DNA of 48,840 nucleotides from Lentilactobacillus diolivorans DSM 14421 (GTDB taxonomy: Bacteria; Bacillota; Bacilli; Lactobacillales; Lactobacillaceae), in the NCBI RefSeq assembly GCF_001434255.1, contig NZ_AZEY01000028.1, forward strand, positions 28,380-77,219, written 5' to 3'. Shown here piece after piece: positions 7,255-14,692 of this stretch. The stretch's first letter is position 1. Each line of letters opens with the position of its first letter. The notes under the pieces are model-generated. The model searched no databases, had not been told where the DNA came from, and was given only the letters and a program-made list of their open reading frames with translations. The translations under genes were made by a program, and so were the position numbers.

Positions 7255-8472
7255 TTAAACTTGGCGGTAACGCCTCATGGACATGATATTAAAAATGAGA
7301 AATAAAGCTGCAAACCCGATCAGGATTCCGAGCTTTGGCAGAATATCCATGAATGTAAAACCCTTTTCGATAACATTGCTCATGGCACTAGCGCCGTAGT
7401 ATAACGGCATGATTCTGGCAACGGGCTGCAGCCAATTGGCCATCTGGTCGATTGGAATAATTCCGGAGAAGAAGATTTGAGGAATCACAACCACCGGAAT
7501 AAATTGCACCATTTGAAATTCTGATTGAGCAAAAGTTGAGATAAAAAGCCCCATTGCCAATGCAACGAATGCTAATAAAATGTTAATCAGCAACATATTC
7601 CAAATACTGCCCAGAATTTGAATTTTGAAGGCGTAAATGCTGAACCCAACGATTAGTAATGTTTGGATTAAAGCAAAGATACCATAGCCGGCTAAGTAGC
7701 CGCTAATAATTTCACCACGTTTAACCGGCGTTGCTAATAAACGATTTAGGGTGCCGGTTGTCCGCTCTCGTAATAGGGCAATTCCCGAGATTAGGAAAAC
7801 AAAGAAGAAGACAACAAATCCGATCATGATTGGTAAGAGGGTATCGAAGAACGTTGAATCGCTGCTGCCGTACAAATAGTGGGTATTAACCGTGTAATTA
7901 GTCGCACCCTTGGGTTTGTTGGCAGGTGCCGGTGATGTTTGAGGCTGGGCTGCTTGTTGTTGCCGAGCAGCAGTGGGACTTTGAGCTGCCGATCGTTGAC
8001 TAGCAGCGGCCAAGGCCTGCTGCATTTTCTTGATAGCTTGCTGTTGTGCTTTTAGGGCTTTTTGTTGGGCTTTAATTGCTGTTCCGGCAGCTTACATCTT
8101 TAGCTTGACCTGAGCTTGCTGGAGACTTTGTTTCAGAATCGCACTTTTACTTTGATCACTATTTTGAAGCGTTAAGGTGATTTTATTACCTTTTTGAGCA
8201 ATCAGTCCAGCATAATCGTGATCGCGGATAACCTGTTCAGCGCTTGCGTTGGATGATACCTGATGAAACTTAATGTGATTGTTTTTAATTGCTTTGACCA
8301 ACGTACTGTCTACATTTCGAACACCCAATGACGCAGTTTGATCTGTATTGGATTGAAAAAGGAAATACATCAATGTCAAAATTAAGAGTGGGGCAAGAAA
8401 CATTAATGCGAGTGTGCGTTTGTCACGTAACATTTCGGTTAAAACTCGTTTAATCATTGCGGCTGTTCTCAT
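7255..8472 (-). pseudogene. ABC-2 type exporter permease interrupted by an in-frame TAA
   Basis: The reading frame starts at 8472 (GGGAGGC ribosome binding site six bases upstream) and codes for an N-terminal helix plus an extracellular domain, then stops at a TAA (8092-8094) after QAQVKLKM. The same frame continues without any shift (AAGTAIKAQQKALKAQQQA) into the C-terminal half with five or six helices (from IMIGFVVFFFVFLISGIALL onward). Together this makes a normal ABC-2 permease of about 405 residues. The stop falls in a Q/A/K-rich coiled-coil segment of the extracellular loop. No good ribosome binding site was seen for a restart at ATG 8025. It overlaps the ATPase gene by 23 bases. A nonsense mutation, readthrough, two-part translation or a sequencing error are all possible. 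If translation ends here, the exporter lacks its membrane half. Confidence 0.7.
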
Positions 8473-9190
8473 CTTGCTGCCTCCCTGCTTTTAAGAATAC
8501 TGCTTCAACTGTGTCGACTTGGAAATCTTTAATTAATTGATCCGGGGTTCCTTGAGCGATTGCAACGCCGTTTCGAATCATCATCAGCTGGTCTGATTGT
8601 TCGGCATCTTCCATCACGTGGGTGGTCAGCAAAATGGTCTTGCCTTGCTTGGCAATCTTTCGTAACTCGGCCCAAATTTGCTGCCGAAGTTCGGGATCAA
8701 TGCCAACGGTTGGCTCATCCAGAATCAGTAATTCGGGATCTGAGACCAAGGCAATAGCTAATGATAACCGACGTTTCATCCCGCCAGAATAATCTTTGAC
8801 GTATTTATCCAAATCACTGTTTAAATTAACGATGCCGGCAGCGTAGGGAATTTGCTTTTTGAGCGCATCGTTGCTAATTCCCTGCATGGCGCCAAAAAAC
8901 TTTAAGTTCTCTCGTGCGGTCAAGGTACTGTAAAGCGCATCGGTTTGCGCCATGTAGCCAATTTTAGCCAATAATTTTCGATTGGGCATTTGTTGCCCCA
9001 AAACGGTAACGGTTCCTTTTTGAGGGGTCAGCATCCCCATAATAGTGCTGACTAACGTTGTCTTTCCAGCGCCACTGGGACCAATCAACCCCAAAATCTC
9101 ACCGTTATGAACAGTTAAGTTGATGTCTTTTAAGACAATGGTCTTGCCATAGCCTTGTTGCAAATCTTTAACTTGAATAGTTATTGCCAT
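8450..9190 (-). CDS. ABC transporter ATP-binding protein (exporter)
   Basis: A 246-residue nucleotide-binding subunit of an ABC-2 type exporter. It has Walker A GPSGAGKTT near residue 36, signature YSGGMKRRLSLA near 130, Walker B LLILDEPTVG near 150 and the switch histidine in LLTTHVMED near 185. The frame could extend to a GTG at 9229, but the predicted promoter -10 (9231-9236) would then leave no room for a leader, and ATG 9190 has its own AAGAAGTGATC, so the shorter form is chosen. It is first in the operon ATPase-permease-tetR. Substrate is unknown; the TetR partner suggests a drug or toxic compound. Confidence 0.88.
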   Translation of the reverse strand: MAITIQVKDLQQGYGKTIVLKDINLTVHNGEILGLIGPSGAGKTTLVSTIMGMLTPQKGTVTVLGQQMPNRKLLAKIGYMAQTDALYSTLTARENLKFFGAMQGISNDALKKQIPYAAGIVNLNSDLDKYVKDYSGGMKRRLSLAIALVSDPELLILDEPTVGIDPELRQQIWAELRKIAKQGKTILLTTHVMEDAEQSDQLMMIRNGVAIAQGTPDQLIKDFQVDTVEAVFLKAGRQQDENSRND

Positions 9191-9210
9191 TATGATCACT
9201 TCTTTCTTAA

Positions 9211-9258
9211 TGAGTAAGTCCTCACTCACTAGTATAATTGATTTATTGAAATGTGCAA
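9211..9258 (-). promoter_or_regulatory. Promoter and TetR-type operator of the exporter operon
   Basis: On the minus strand TTGCAC (9253-9258) and TATACT (9231-9236) are 16 bases apart. Just downstream, across the expected start point, lies TGAGTAAGTCCTCACTCA (9211-9228), an 18-bp imperfect palindrome with 14 of 18 positions symmetric. Size and location fit autorepression by the TetR protein encoded at the end of the operon. Confidence 0.6.
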
Positions 9259-9430
9259 GGTTTATCTTAATTTTGATTGATACGGTGGTTGCTTAGGGGT
9301 GACTGTTTCGAAAACAAATCACTTGCTGAGACACTCTAATTTTCACTAAAGATTCTTACCCGCTACTTCACTTTTGACCAGCTTGCGGTACGATAAATTA
9401 GTTAAATATCCAAGAGAGGTGGATCTTATT

Positions 9431-10747
9431 TTGCAAACTCATGTCAACCCATCCCATAAGCAGATTACAAGTAGGTTGCTGATTATGATCGCAACATTGT
9501 TTATGGCTTTGGCACCACTTAATAATGCTTATGCTAAAACAAATAAAAAACAGTATCAGTTTGAAGCAAAGGAAATTTATGTGATGGATGTCAAGTCTGG
9601 TCAGATGATTTATCAAAAGAACGGTAATCAGAAGCGGCCAATCGCCAGTCTGTCCAAGTTGATGACTTTGTATTTAACCAAACAGGCTATTGATCGGCAC
9701 AAATTAAACTGGAATCAAAAAGTGGCGGTTAGTAAGCCATTAATTAAAATGAGCAAAAGTTATGAATTAGGGACATTTAAGATTAAGCATTCCAAACAAT
9801 ATACGGTTAAGCAATTGTATCAAGCGGCATTAATTGCATCATCAAACTCAGCTGCCATTGCACTGGGGCAAGCCGTGGCCAATGGTAATAATACGCAATT
9901 TATTAAACAGATGAATCAACAGGCTAAAAAATGGCACATTGATGCCAACTTTGTTAGTAGTTCGGGCTTGGACAATACTGATTTAAGGAAGTATCATCTT
10001 CAAATTCCAGGATCAAGTAATAAGGCACAGAACATGGTGAGTGCCAAGGCAATTTCAACGGTTGCCGCTAAAGTACTGACTGAATTTCCGTCAATTACCA
10101 ATTGGAGCAAAAAGTCAGCGATGAAGGTGGGCGATCAGGTCCTGGTTAACAGTAATCGCTTACTGCCGGGAGGTGCTTTCTATAAAAAAGCTAATCATGT
10201 CGATGGATTAAAAACCGGTTTTACGGATACGGCTGGATTATGTCTCACTATTTCATACTGGAAGAATGGCCGACATCTCATTGCAACAATTATTGATAGT
10301 AATACAATTTTCTCGTCAATGGTTAAGTTGATTAAATCGATTGATCGCCATTATCGAATGGTTAAAGTCCCGTTGACTACTCATCAATTTAGTGTTGATA
10401 AGCATGTTGTTACCGCGACGCCGCAGGTGAAGGCAACGGCAATCTGGCTGAGAAGGGGATCAACGCAAACCAAGAGCACTAAGCAGTATACCAAAACAAC
10501 AGAAAAGCTTCCGGTCAAGCAGGGCGAAATTGTTGGTAATACCCTGATTAAGCTATCGGGTGGTCGAACGGCAGCGGTACCAATGCTGGCAGCTAATTCG
10601 ATTAAAGCAAACGTAAATAAAAAGACAGTTAAACAGGTTAAAAATCAATCATGGTGGCAAAAAATCGGTAACTTTATCCTGAATATTTTTGTCGGACTGG
10701 TGGCATTGATGGCAAGGTTGATTGAGACGGTGGTGAAGCTGTTTTAG
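9431..10747 (+). CDS. dacA: D-alanyl-D-alanine carboxypeptidase (PBP5-type, peptidase S11)
   Basis: Removes the terminal D-alanine from peptidoglycan pentapeptides outside the cell. With the TTG start at 9431 (GAGAGGTGG eight bases upstream; a longer frame to 9374 has no ribosome binding site) the protein has 438 residues and begins with a clean signal peptide ending AYA near 35. Catalytic motifs are SLSK (S73, K76), the SSNSA triad element near 138 and LKTGFTD. A 90-residue C-terminal domain follows, and the last 25 residues (IGNFILNIFVGLVALMARL) form an amphipathic or membrane anchor, as usual in PBP5. A second paralogue lies at 20047-21231. The TAG stop leads straight into a palindromic element. 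Confidence 0.88.
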   Translation: MQTHVNPSHKQITSRLLIMIATLFMALAPLNNAYAKTNKKQYQFEAKEIYVMDVKSGQMIYQKNGNQKRPIASLSKLMTLYLTKQAIDRHKLNWNQKVAVSKPLIKMSKSYELGTFKIKHSKQYTVKQLYQAALIASSNSAAIALGQAVANGNNTQFIKQMNQQAKKWHIDANFVSSSGLDNTDLRKYHLQIPGSSNKAQNMVSAKAISTVAAKVLTEFPSITNWSKKSAMKVGDQVLVNSNRLLPGGAFYKKANHVDGLKTGFTDTAGLCLTISYWKNGRHLIATIIDSNTIFSSMVKLIKSIDRHYRMVKVPLTTHQFSVDKHVVTATPQVKATAIWLRRGSTQTKSTKQYTKTTEKLPVKQGEIVGNTLIKLSGGRTAAVPMLAANSIKANVNKKTVKQVKNQSWWQKIGNFILNIFVGLVALMARLIETVVKLF

Positions 10748-10974
10748 AGAGTGCAAAAAGGGACGGTTAGCTCCCAGAATATAAGTCACATAACCCCATG
10801 TTCCTGATTTTGGAACATGGGGTTATGTGACTTATATGGCCGGGAGCTGTCCCTCTTTTGCACGTTTAGGCACGGTAGCCAAGGAACACCCATGTTCCTG
10901 AATTTGGAACATGGGGTTATGTGACTTATATGGCCGGGAGCTGTCTCTCTTTTGCACGTTTAGGCACGGTAGCC
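10745..10974 (+). repeat. Gene-end palindromic element with one tandem unit
   Basis: The full copy spans 10745-10880. The dacA stop TAG begins TAGAGAGTGC. The outer stem GTGCAAAAAGGGAC pairs with GTCCCTCTTTTGCAC, AGCTCCC pairs with GGGAGCT, and the inner palindrome is CCCCATGTTCC around a TGATTTT loop. A second unit (10881-10974, 94 bases further on) repeats the inner hairpin and the right arm but not the left arm. Both tails read CACGTTTAGGCACGGTAGCC. The rest of the 355-base gap to the next gene (10975-11102) holds only its ribosome binding site and a TTAAACTTAGAGCAATAATA stretch of no clear role. Confidence 0.87.
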
Positions 10975-11102
10975 AAAAACGGCACCCATTCATTTACCAA
11001 ATTGATACGTAAAGATGCGCTAATCTTTACAAACATCCGGTTCCGTTGTACTTAAAATAGGTTAAACTTAGAGCAATAATAATCATACTTGGAGTGAACG
11101 CG

Positions 11103-11963
11103 ATGGCTAATTATAAAATTGTTCAAATTTCTGATACTCATTTAACTGTTGATGGGGCCAAACCAGCAAATCATCAGTTAATTGATCCTTATGAAAAGTT
11201 ACAGTCAGTTTTTGATGATATTTACGTAACTAATGTTGACCCGGATTTAATTGTGATCACTGGCGATCTGGTTCATAACGGTGACGAGGATTCGTATCGT
11301 CATTTTCATCATATTGTTCAGCAAGAGGAAGAAAGATTGATGACCCCGATTGAAGCGATTCTGGGCAATCACGATCGAACTGATCAATTTTACGAAGGCT
11401 ATTTAGGTAAACCATCACTACCACGTTATTACTTTGACGTTGAAAGTAATGATTGGCATTTATACTTTCTGGATACTAAGTGTGGCGATATTGAACAGGG
11501 ATACTTGGATCAAGCTCAGTTGGAGTGGTTAAGTGATCGATTGAGCCATTCGGAAAAGCCAGGGCTAATTTTTATGCATCATCCACTACTGGGAGCACCG
11601 GTAAAGCAAATGAAATACAGTATTCTTCAAAATGGTGATGAATTAAAACGGGTAATTTCCGGAACGGATGTTAGAGCGATCTTTTCAGGCCATGTTCATT
11701 TTGCAAATACGTATCTACAGAATGGCGTCTTAAACGTTGTGGCTGATTCCACAGCCTATCATATTAATTGTGCCAATCCGCACCAGCATTTTGTGGTGGA
11801 TGGGACGAGTTATAATATTATTCACCTTGATGGCGACGAAATTGGTGTTGAGCAACGTTTACTGCGCTTAGGTACTAAGACAATTAATACGTTTAAGATT
11901 CCAAATACGAATTTTGTTGACCCTAAATTGATGAAGCGGCAGATGGAGAATGCAATGGGGTAG
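11103..11963 (+). CDS. Metallophosphoesterase, CpdA/3',5'-cyclic nucleotide phosphodiesterase-like
   Basis: A 286-residue calcineurin-like phosphoesterase using two metal ions. All family blocks are present in order: ISDTHL near residue 9, GDLVHNGD near 58, LGNHD near 92, MHHP near 160 and FSGHVH near 198. This arrangement is that of CpdA-type cyclic nucleotide phosphodiesterases and class III phosphodiesterases. The true substrate (cAMP, c-di-AMP products or a phospholipid headgroup) cannot be told. Start: GGAG at 11091-11094 fits ATG 11103 better than the GTG at 11094. Its TAG stop is the first base triplet of another palindromic element. Cytoplasmic, single-gene unit. Confidence 0.82.
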   Translation: MANYKIVQISDTHLTVDGAKPANHQLIDPYEKLQSVFDDIYVTNVDPDLIVITGDLVHNGDEDSYRHFHHIVQQEEERLMTPIEAILGNHDRTDQFYEGYLGKPSLPRYYFDVESNDWHLYFLDTKCGDIEQGYLDQAQLEWLSDRLSHSEKPGLIFMHHPLLGAPVKQMKYSILQNGDELKRVISGTDVRAIFSGHVHFANTYLQNGVLNVVADSTAYHINCANPHQHFVVDGTSYNIIHLDGDEIGVEQRLLRLGTKTINTFKIPNTNFVDPKLMKRQMENAMG

Positions 11964-12365
11964 AGTGCAAAAAGCCGCGGTTAGCTTCCAGAATATAAGC
12001 CCTGCAAACCAATATTCCTGATTTTGGAATATTGGTTTGCAGGGCTTATATGGCCGGAAGCTGCGGCTCTTTTGCACGTTTAGGCTTGGTAACCAAAAGC
12101 ACCAATATTCCTGATTTTGGAATATTGATTTGCAGGGCTTATATGGCCGGAAGTTGCGGTTCTTTTGCACGTTTAGGCACGGCAGCCCAAAAGCATCAAT
12201 ATTCCTGATTTTGGAATATTGGTTTGGAGGGCTTATATGGCCGGAAGTTGCGGTTCTTTTGCACGTTTAGGCACGGTAGCCCAAAAGCACCAATATTCCT
12301 GATTTTGGAATATTAATTTGCAGGGCTTATATGGCCGGAAGCTGCGGCTCTTTTGCACGTTCCGA
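11961..12365 (+). repeat. Gene-end palindromic element with a three-unit tandem array
   Basis: The first copy starts at the stop TAG (11961). The outer stem GTGCAAAAAGCCGC pairs with GCGGCTCTTTTGCAC, AGCTTCC pairs with GGAAGCT, and the inner palindrome CAAACCAATATTCC closes on TGATTTT. Three more units follow with the GCACGTT tail at 12074, 12167, 12261 and 12355, that is, a period of 93-94 bases. Each carries its own CCAATATTCC hairpin and right arm, but none has a left arm. Small differences (GAAGCTGCGGCT against GAAGTTGCGGTT) distinguish units. The array fills the whole intergenic gap and ends about 15 bases before the stop of the convergent acetyltransferase gene. Confidence 0.88.
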
Positions 12366-12379
12366 CTAAACTTGATCAT

Positions 12380-12913
12380 TTATTTCTGTCGTAATTTTGA
12401 ATAAAGTGCCATATCTCGATAGGCACCGTTATAAAATGCATATTGGTTTAAAATCCCATCTAAATAAAAGTCACGGCGTTCGGCTACGCTGCGGCTTTTT
12501 TGATTGTGCTTATCCGCCATTAATTCCAATCGGTTCATGTTTAATTCTTCAAACGCAATTTTTTCCAGGGCAGCAACGCAGATCGTCATAACGCCCCGGC
12601 CTTGAAATCGGCTGCCCAACCAGTAACCGATTTGACAACGATGATGTGTCTGATTGAAACCGTGCAAATCGAGCATACCTGCAACTTCGCCATCAACTAA
12701 AATGACGGCAAACCAGAAATTACCTTGGGCCATTTTTTCGGCACCATCTTGAAGAAAGTCGCGTTCATCTGACGTGGCAACTAGTAATTTAACCCAGGGC
12801 AGCCATTTTCCTAAATATTGGCGGTCTTCGTCAATGAGTTCCAGTAAAGGTTCCGCGTCAGATTGAGTCGGTAATTTCAATGCAATTTTTTCGTTGATTT
12901 GATTAATAAACAT
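12380..12913 (-). CDS. GNAT N-acetyltransferase, RimJ/RimL-like
   Basis: A 177-residue acetyl-CoA dependent acetyltransferase of the ribosomal-protein N-terminal acetyltransferase type. The order of blocks fits: an N-terminal LKLPTQSDAEPLLELIDEDR, a central AGMLDLHGFNQTHHRCQIGYWL, the acetyl-CoA loop GSRFQGRGVMTICVAALEK (variant of Q/RxxGxG/A) and the late LNMNRLELMADKHNQKS. Relatives acetylate the N-terminus of ribosomal protein L7/L12 or small molecules, and the substrate here is not known. GGAGTGAAATC precedes ATG 12913. It is a single gene, convergent with the element array on its 3' side. Confidence 0.83.
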   Translation of the reverse strand: MFINQINEKIALKLPTQSDAEPLLELIDEDRQYLGKWLPWVKLLVATSDERDFLQDGAEKMAQGNFWFAVILVDGEVAGMLDLHGFNQTHHRCQIGYWLGSRFQGRGVMTICVAALEKIAFEELNMNRLELMADKHNQKSRSVAERRDFYLDGILNQYAFYNGAYRDMALYSKLRQK

Positions 12914-12993
12914 GATTTCACTCCATTTTCTTCCCTAAAATAAGTATACTATTTGTGTCAGCAGAATTGAACACGGCTTAAGGGGGCTTTAGC

Positions 12994-13626
12994 ATGTTTA
13001 CGATGACTGGTAATTCCGAAAATCAGATCTATATGGAAAAATATATGCGTAATCAATTTAAATTTTTAGGCTTAAAAGCACCGGAACGAAAAGCACAATC
13101 CAAATCTTTTATCAAATCGTCGAAAAAAGCGCCTTTGAATGAAGTGCTGGCTGAGATTGAAACGTTATATCAACGTCCGTTTCGCGAATATCAGTATGTG
13201 GCCGTTGATATTGGCGATGCAAACGTCAAACGACTAACATTCGACGATATTCAAACATTGACTAAGTATATCCAAATTAAGTCTTGGTGGGATACGGTAG
13301 ATTCATGGCGAAAAACGTTTGAAAAATATGTCAGGCTTCATCCCGAGCAAAAGGAACGGATCTTTAACTTATTCTATCAACATGATAACTTTTGGATGCG
13401 CCGAGTTGCTATTACGTTGCAACTATTGGAAAAAGAGACATTAGATACGGGATTACTAACCAAAGCAATTGAGTATGACATTGAGACCAATGCCTTTTTT
13501 ATTCAAAAAGCAATTGGTTGGGCGTTGAGAAATTATAGTAAATTTAATCCCCAGTGGGTGACAACATTCATGAGCGAACATCAACTGTCCAAGTTGGCGG
13601 TTAAAGAAGGCAGTGAGTATTTATGA
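12994..13626 (+). CDS. DNA alkylation repair enzyme (AlkD-like HEAT-repeat glycosylase)
   Basis: A 210-residue helical protein of the AlkC/AlkD superfamily, which excises N3- and N7-alkylated purines. Supporting stretches are FKFLGLKAPERK near residue 26, REYQYVAVDIG near 63, IKSWWDTVDSW near 96 with the tryptophan/aspartate surface used in AlkD catalysis, and FWMRRVAITLQLLE near 133 and IQKAIGWALRNY near 170. The length is close to the usual 215-235. The ribosome binding site AAGGGGGC lies about seven bases before ATG 12994. Together with tag at 46939 the organism has at least two alkyl-base repair glycosylases in this window. Cytoplasmic, single gene. Confidence 0.87.
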   Translation: MFTMTGNSENQIYMEKYMRNQFKFLGLKAPERKAQSKSFIKSSKKAPLNEVLAEIETLYQRPFREYQYVAVDIGDANVKRLTFDDIQTLTKYIQIKSWWDTVDSWRKTFEKYVRLHPEQKERIFNLFYQHDNFWMRRVAITLQLLEKETLDTGLLTKAIEYDIETNAFFIQKAIGWALRNYSKFNPQWVTTFMSEHQLSKLAVKEGSEYL

Positions 13627-13739
13627 ATAGGAGTGCAGTAAACTAATTTGGAATTTGGATTGCAATGATTTACTGAGGTGAAATGGGTAAAAGCAAGTAG
13701 TTTGCGGTCAGATATAATATTTGATTTTTATCTTGCTCT

Positions 13740-13872
13740 GGCAACTTAGCCAAAACGTGTGAAAGAGCCGCAACTTCCGGCCATATAAGGCACTTAAGCG
13801 GTATCCCCGAAATCAGGGATACCGCTTAAGTGCCTTATATTCTGGAAGCTGAGTGCGGCTTTTCACACTCTA
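13740..13872 (-). repeat. Gene-end palindromic element, minus orientation
   Basis: Read on the minus strand it starts TTTAGAGTGTG at 13872, past the 3' end of the minus-strand membrane protein gene (stop at 13936). The outer stem GTGTGAAAAGCCGC pairs with GCGGCTCTTTCACAC, AGCTTCC pairs with GGAAGTT, and the inner palindrome CACTTAAGCGGTATCCC closes on a TGATTTC loop. The usual left bulge GGTT is ACTC here. The tail reads CACGTTTTGGCTAAGTTGCC. It is a single copy with no tandem units. The remaining part of the gap (13627-13739) shows nothing else. Confidence 0.85.
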
Positions 13873-13935
13873 AAAAAATTCCCACCCCGCCAAGTTCCCC
13901 TGACGATCGTGAGAATCTCTCTCCGGCACCTTACC

Positions 13936-14124
13936 TCAATGTCTTGAAGCAAGGTGGTGATCTGTGAATCTAAATCCAATAACAACCATAATAGCTGCGA
14001 CTAAGAATGAAAGTAGACCAGGCAGTACGTTAGTAAAACCAAAGCTTGCGACAATTGAAGCAAAAATTGTTCCAATTATCAAAGTCAACAAACCAATCAA
14101 CGTGATTTTTAAGTTCTCATCCAT
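13936..14124 (-). CDS. Small two-helix membrane protein (62 aa), hypothetical
   Basis: A 62-residue product with two hydrophobic helices (ITLIGLLTLIIGTIFASIVA and LPGLLSFLVAAIMVVIGF) and a histidine-containing tail TDHHLASRH. No family is recognised. The frame is open to an ATG at 14166, but AGGGGGC lies about ten bases before ATG 14124 (or its adjoining GTG), which sets the start. It is followed downstream by a minus-orientation palindromic element, in keeping with the habit of that family to sit at gene ends. This supports the gene being real. Confidence 0.5.
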   Translation of the reverse strand: MDENLKITLIGLLTLIIGTIFASIVASFGFTNVLPGLLSFLVAAIMVVIGFRFTDHHLASRH

Positions 14125-14306
14125 CACTATCGCGCCCCCTACTATTATTGGTATGTAGAATCGCAAACAATTAGTTGAATTTAGACCGTTTTGAAACGTT
14201 GGAATCTATTGCCCGCGTTTCTCTTACCGCCTTCATTATAGTGAACTAACATCGTAATGTCACCCATTTCGGGGTATGTAAATTAGTTTCTGATTATCCA
14301 CCAAAT

Positions 14307-14335
14307 TTGCAATTGTGATGTAAATTGGTTATCAT
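14307..14335 (+). promoter_or_regulatory. Promoter of the ABC-F gene leader
   Basis: TTGCAA (14307-14312) and TATCAT (14330-14335) are 17 bases apart. Transcription would begin near 14342, about 350 bases before the ABC-F start codon, which leaves room for the regulatory leader. Confidence 0.55.
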
Positions 14336-14368
14336 CTAAAGTAATTAATAAGAGAGGTGTGACACGCA

Positions 14369-14389
14369 TTGAAAATTGCAAATCGTTAA
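14369..14389 (+). CDS. Upstream leader peptide MKIANR (candidate)
   Basis: A six-codon ORF starting with TTG and ending in TAA, preceded by AGAGAGGTG nine bases upstream. It is the first translatable sequence in the leader of the ABC-F gene. Its RNA can pair in two ways: the 3' part GCAAATCG (14378-14385) with CGATTTGT (14439-14446), and the central AAAATTGCAAA (14372-14382) with TTTGCAATTTT (14610-14620), which is the 5' arm of the terminator. Short leader peptides of this kind control other ABC-F resistance genes, but the function here is inferred. Confidence 0.5.
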   Translation: MKIANR

Positions 14390-14601
14390 TACAGAAATTA
14401 ATACTGACTCGCTGTCTCGTTGACAGGGGTTTTCTGTGCGATTTGTAAGATGGTAAGGATAACTGGTTTAGAGTATTGTCAAGAATTTAACCAATCGTTA
14501 TCTAAACGATTCTTGGAATGTGTTTTCAAGAATCAATGTGAGAATTAGAATCGAAATTTAGTGTCATTCTAATTAAACATCCACGACAATTCAAAGTTCA
14601 G

Positions 14602-14638
14602 AAGGCCCGTTTGCAATTTTTTTGCATGCGGCCTTTTT
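14602..14638 (+). terminator. Intrinsic terminator inside the ABC-F leader
   Basis: AAGGCC..TTTGCAA pairs with TTGCA..GGCCTT around a T-rich loop and is followed by TTTTTT. It lies 55 bases before the ABC-F start codon and downstream of its own promoter, so it must be conditional if the gene is to be expressed. Its 5' arm is complementary over 11 bases to the leader ORF. Confidence 0.7.
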
Positions 14639-14692
14639 TATATGTTAAATAGATGACCTGTTTGATGAGATGGCCAAATGAGGTGATCTCTT

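Larger units (their letters stand above)
14342..14692 (+). promoter_or_regulatory. Attenuator leader of the Lsa-type ABC-F gene
   Basis: About 350 bases of untranslated RNA with many mutually exclusive pairings. The leader ORF end pairs with 14439-14446 and encloses ACAGAAA/TTTCTGT and CTGTC/GACAG hairpins. GGATAAC pairs with GTTATC around 14458-14503. GATTCTTG pairs with CAAGAATC around 14509-14535. TTAGAAT pairs with ATTCTAA around 14546-14573. An intrinsic terminator follows at 14602-14638. The layout fits ribosome-mediated attenuation, in which a drug-stalled ribosome on the leader ORF would alter folding and allow readthrough. Confidence 0.6.

Noticed and set aside
10745-12365. CRISPR array
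   Set aside because: Units of 93-96 bases show no short constant repeat with unique spacers; every part of the unit is repeated, and no cas genes are present.
14351-14450. T-box leader before the ABC-F gene
   Set aside because: No GGTGG-type T-box sequence or specifier stem was found; the leader ORF and terminator pairing explain the region better.
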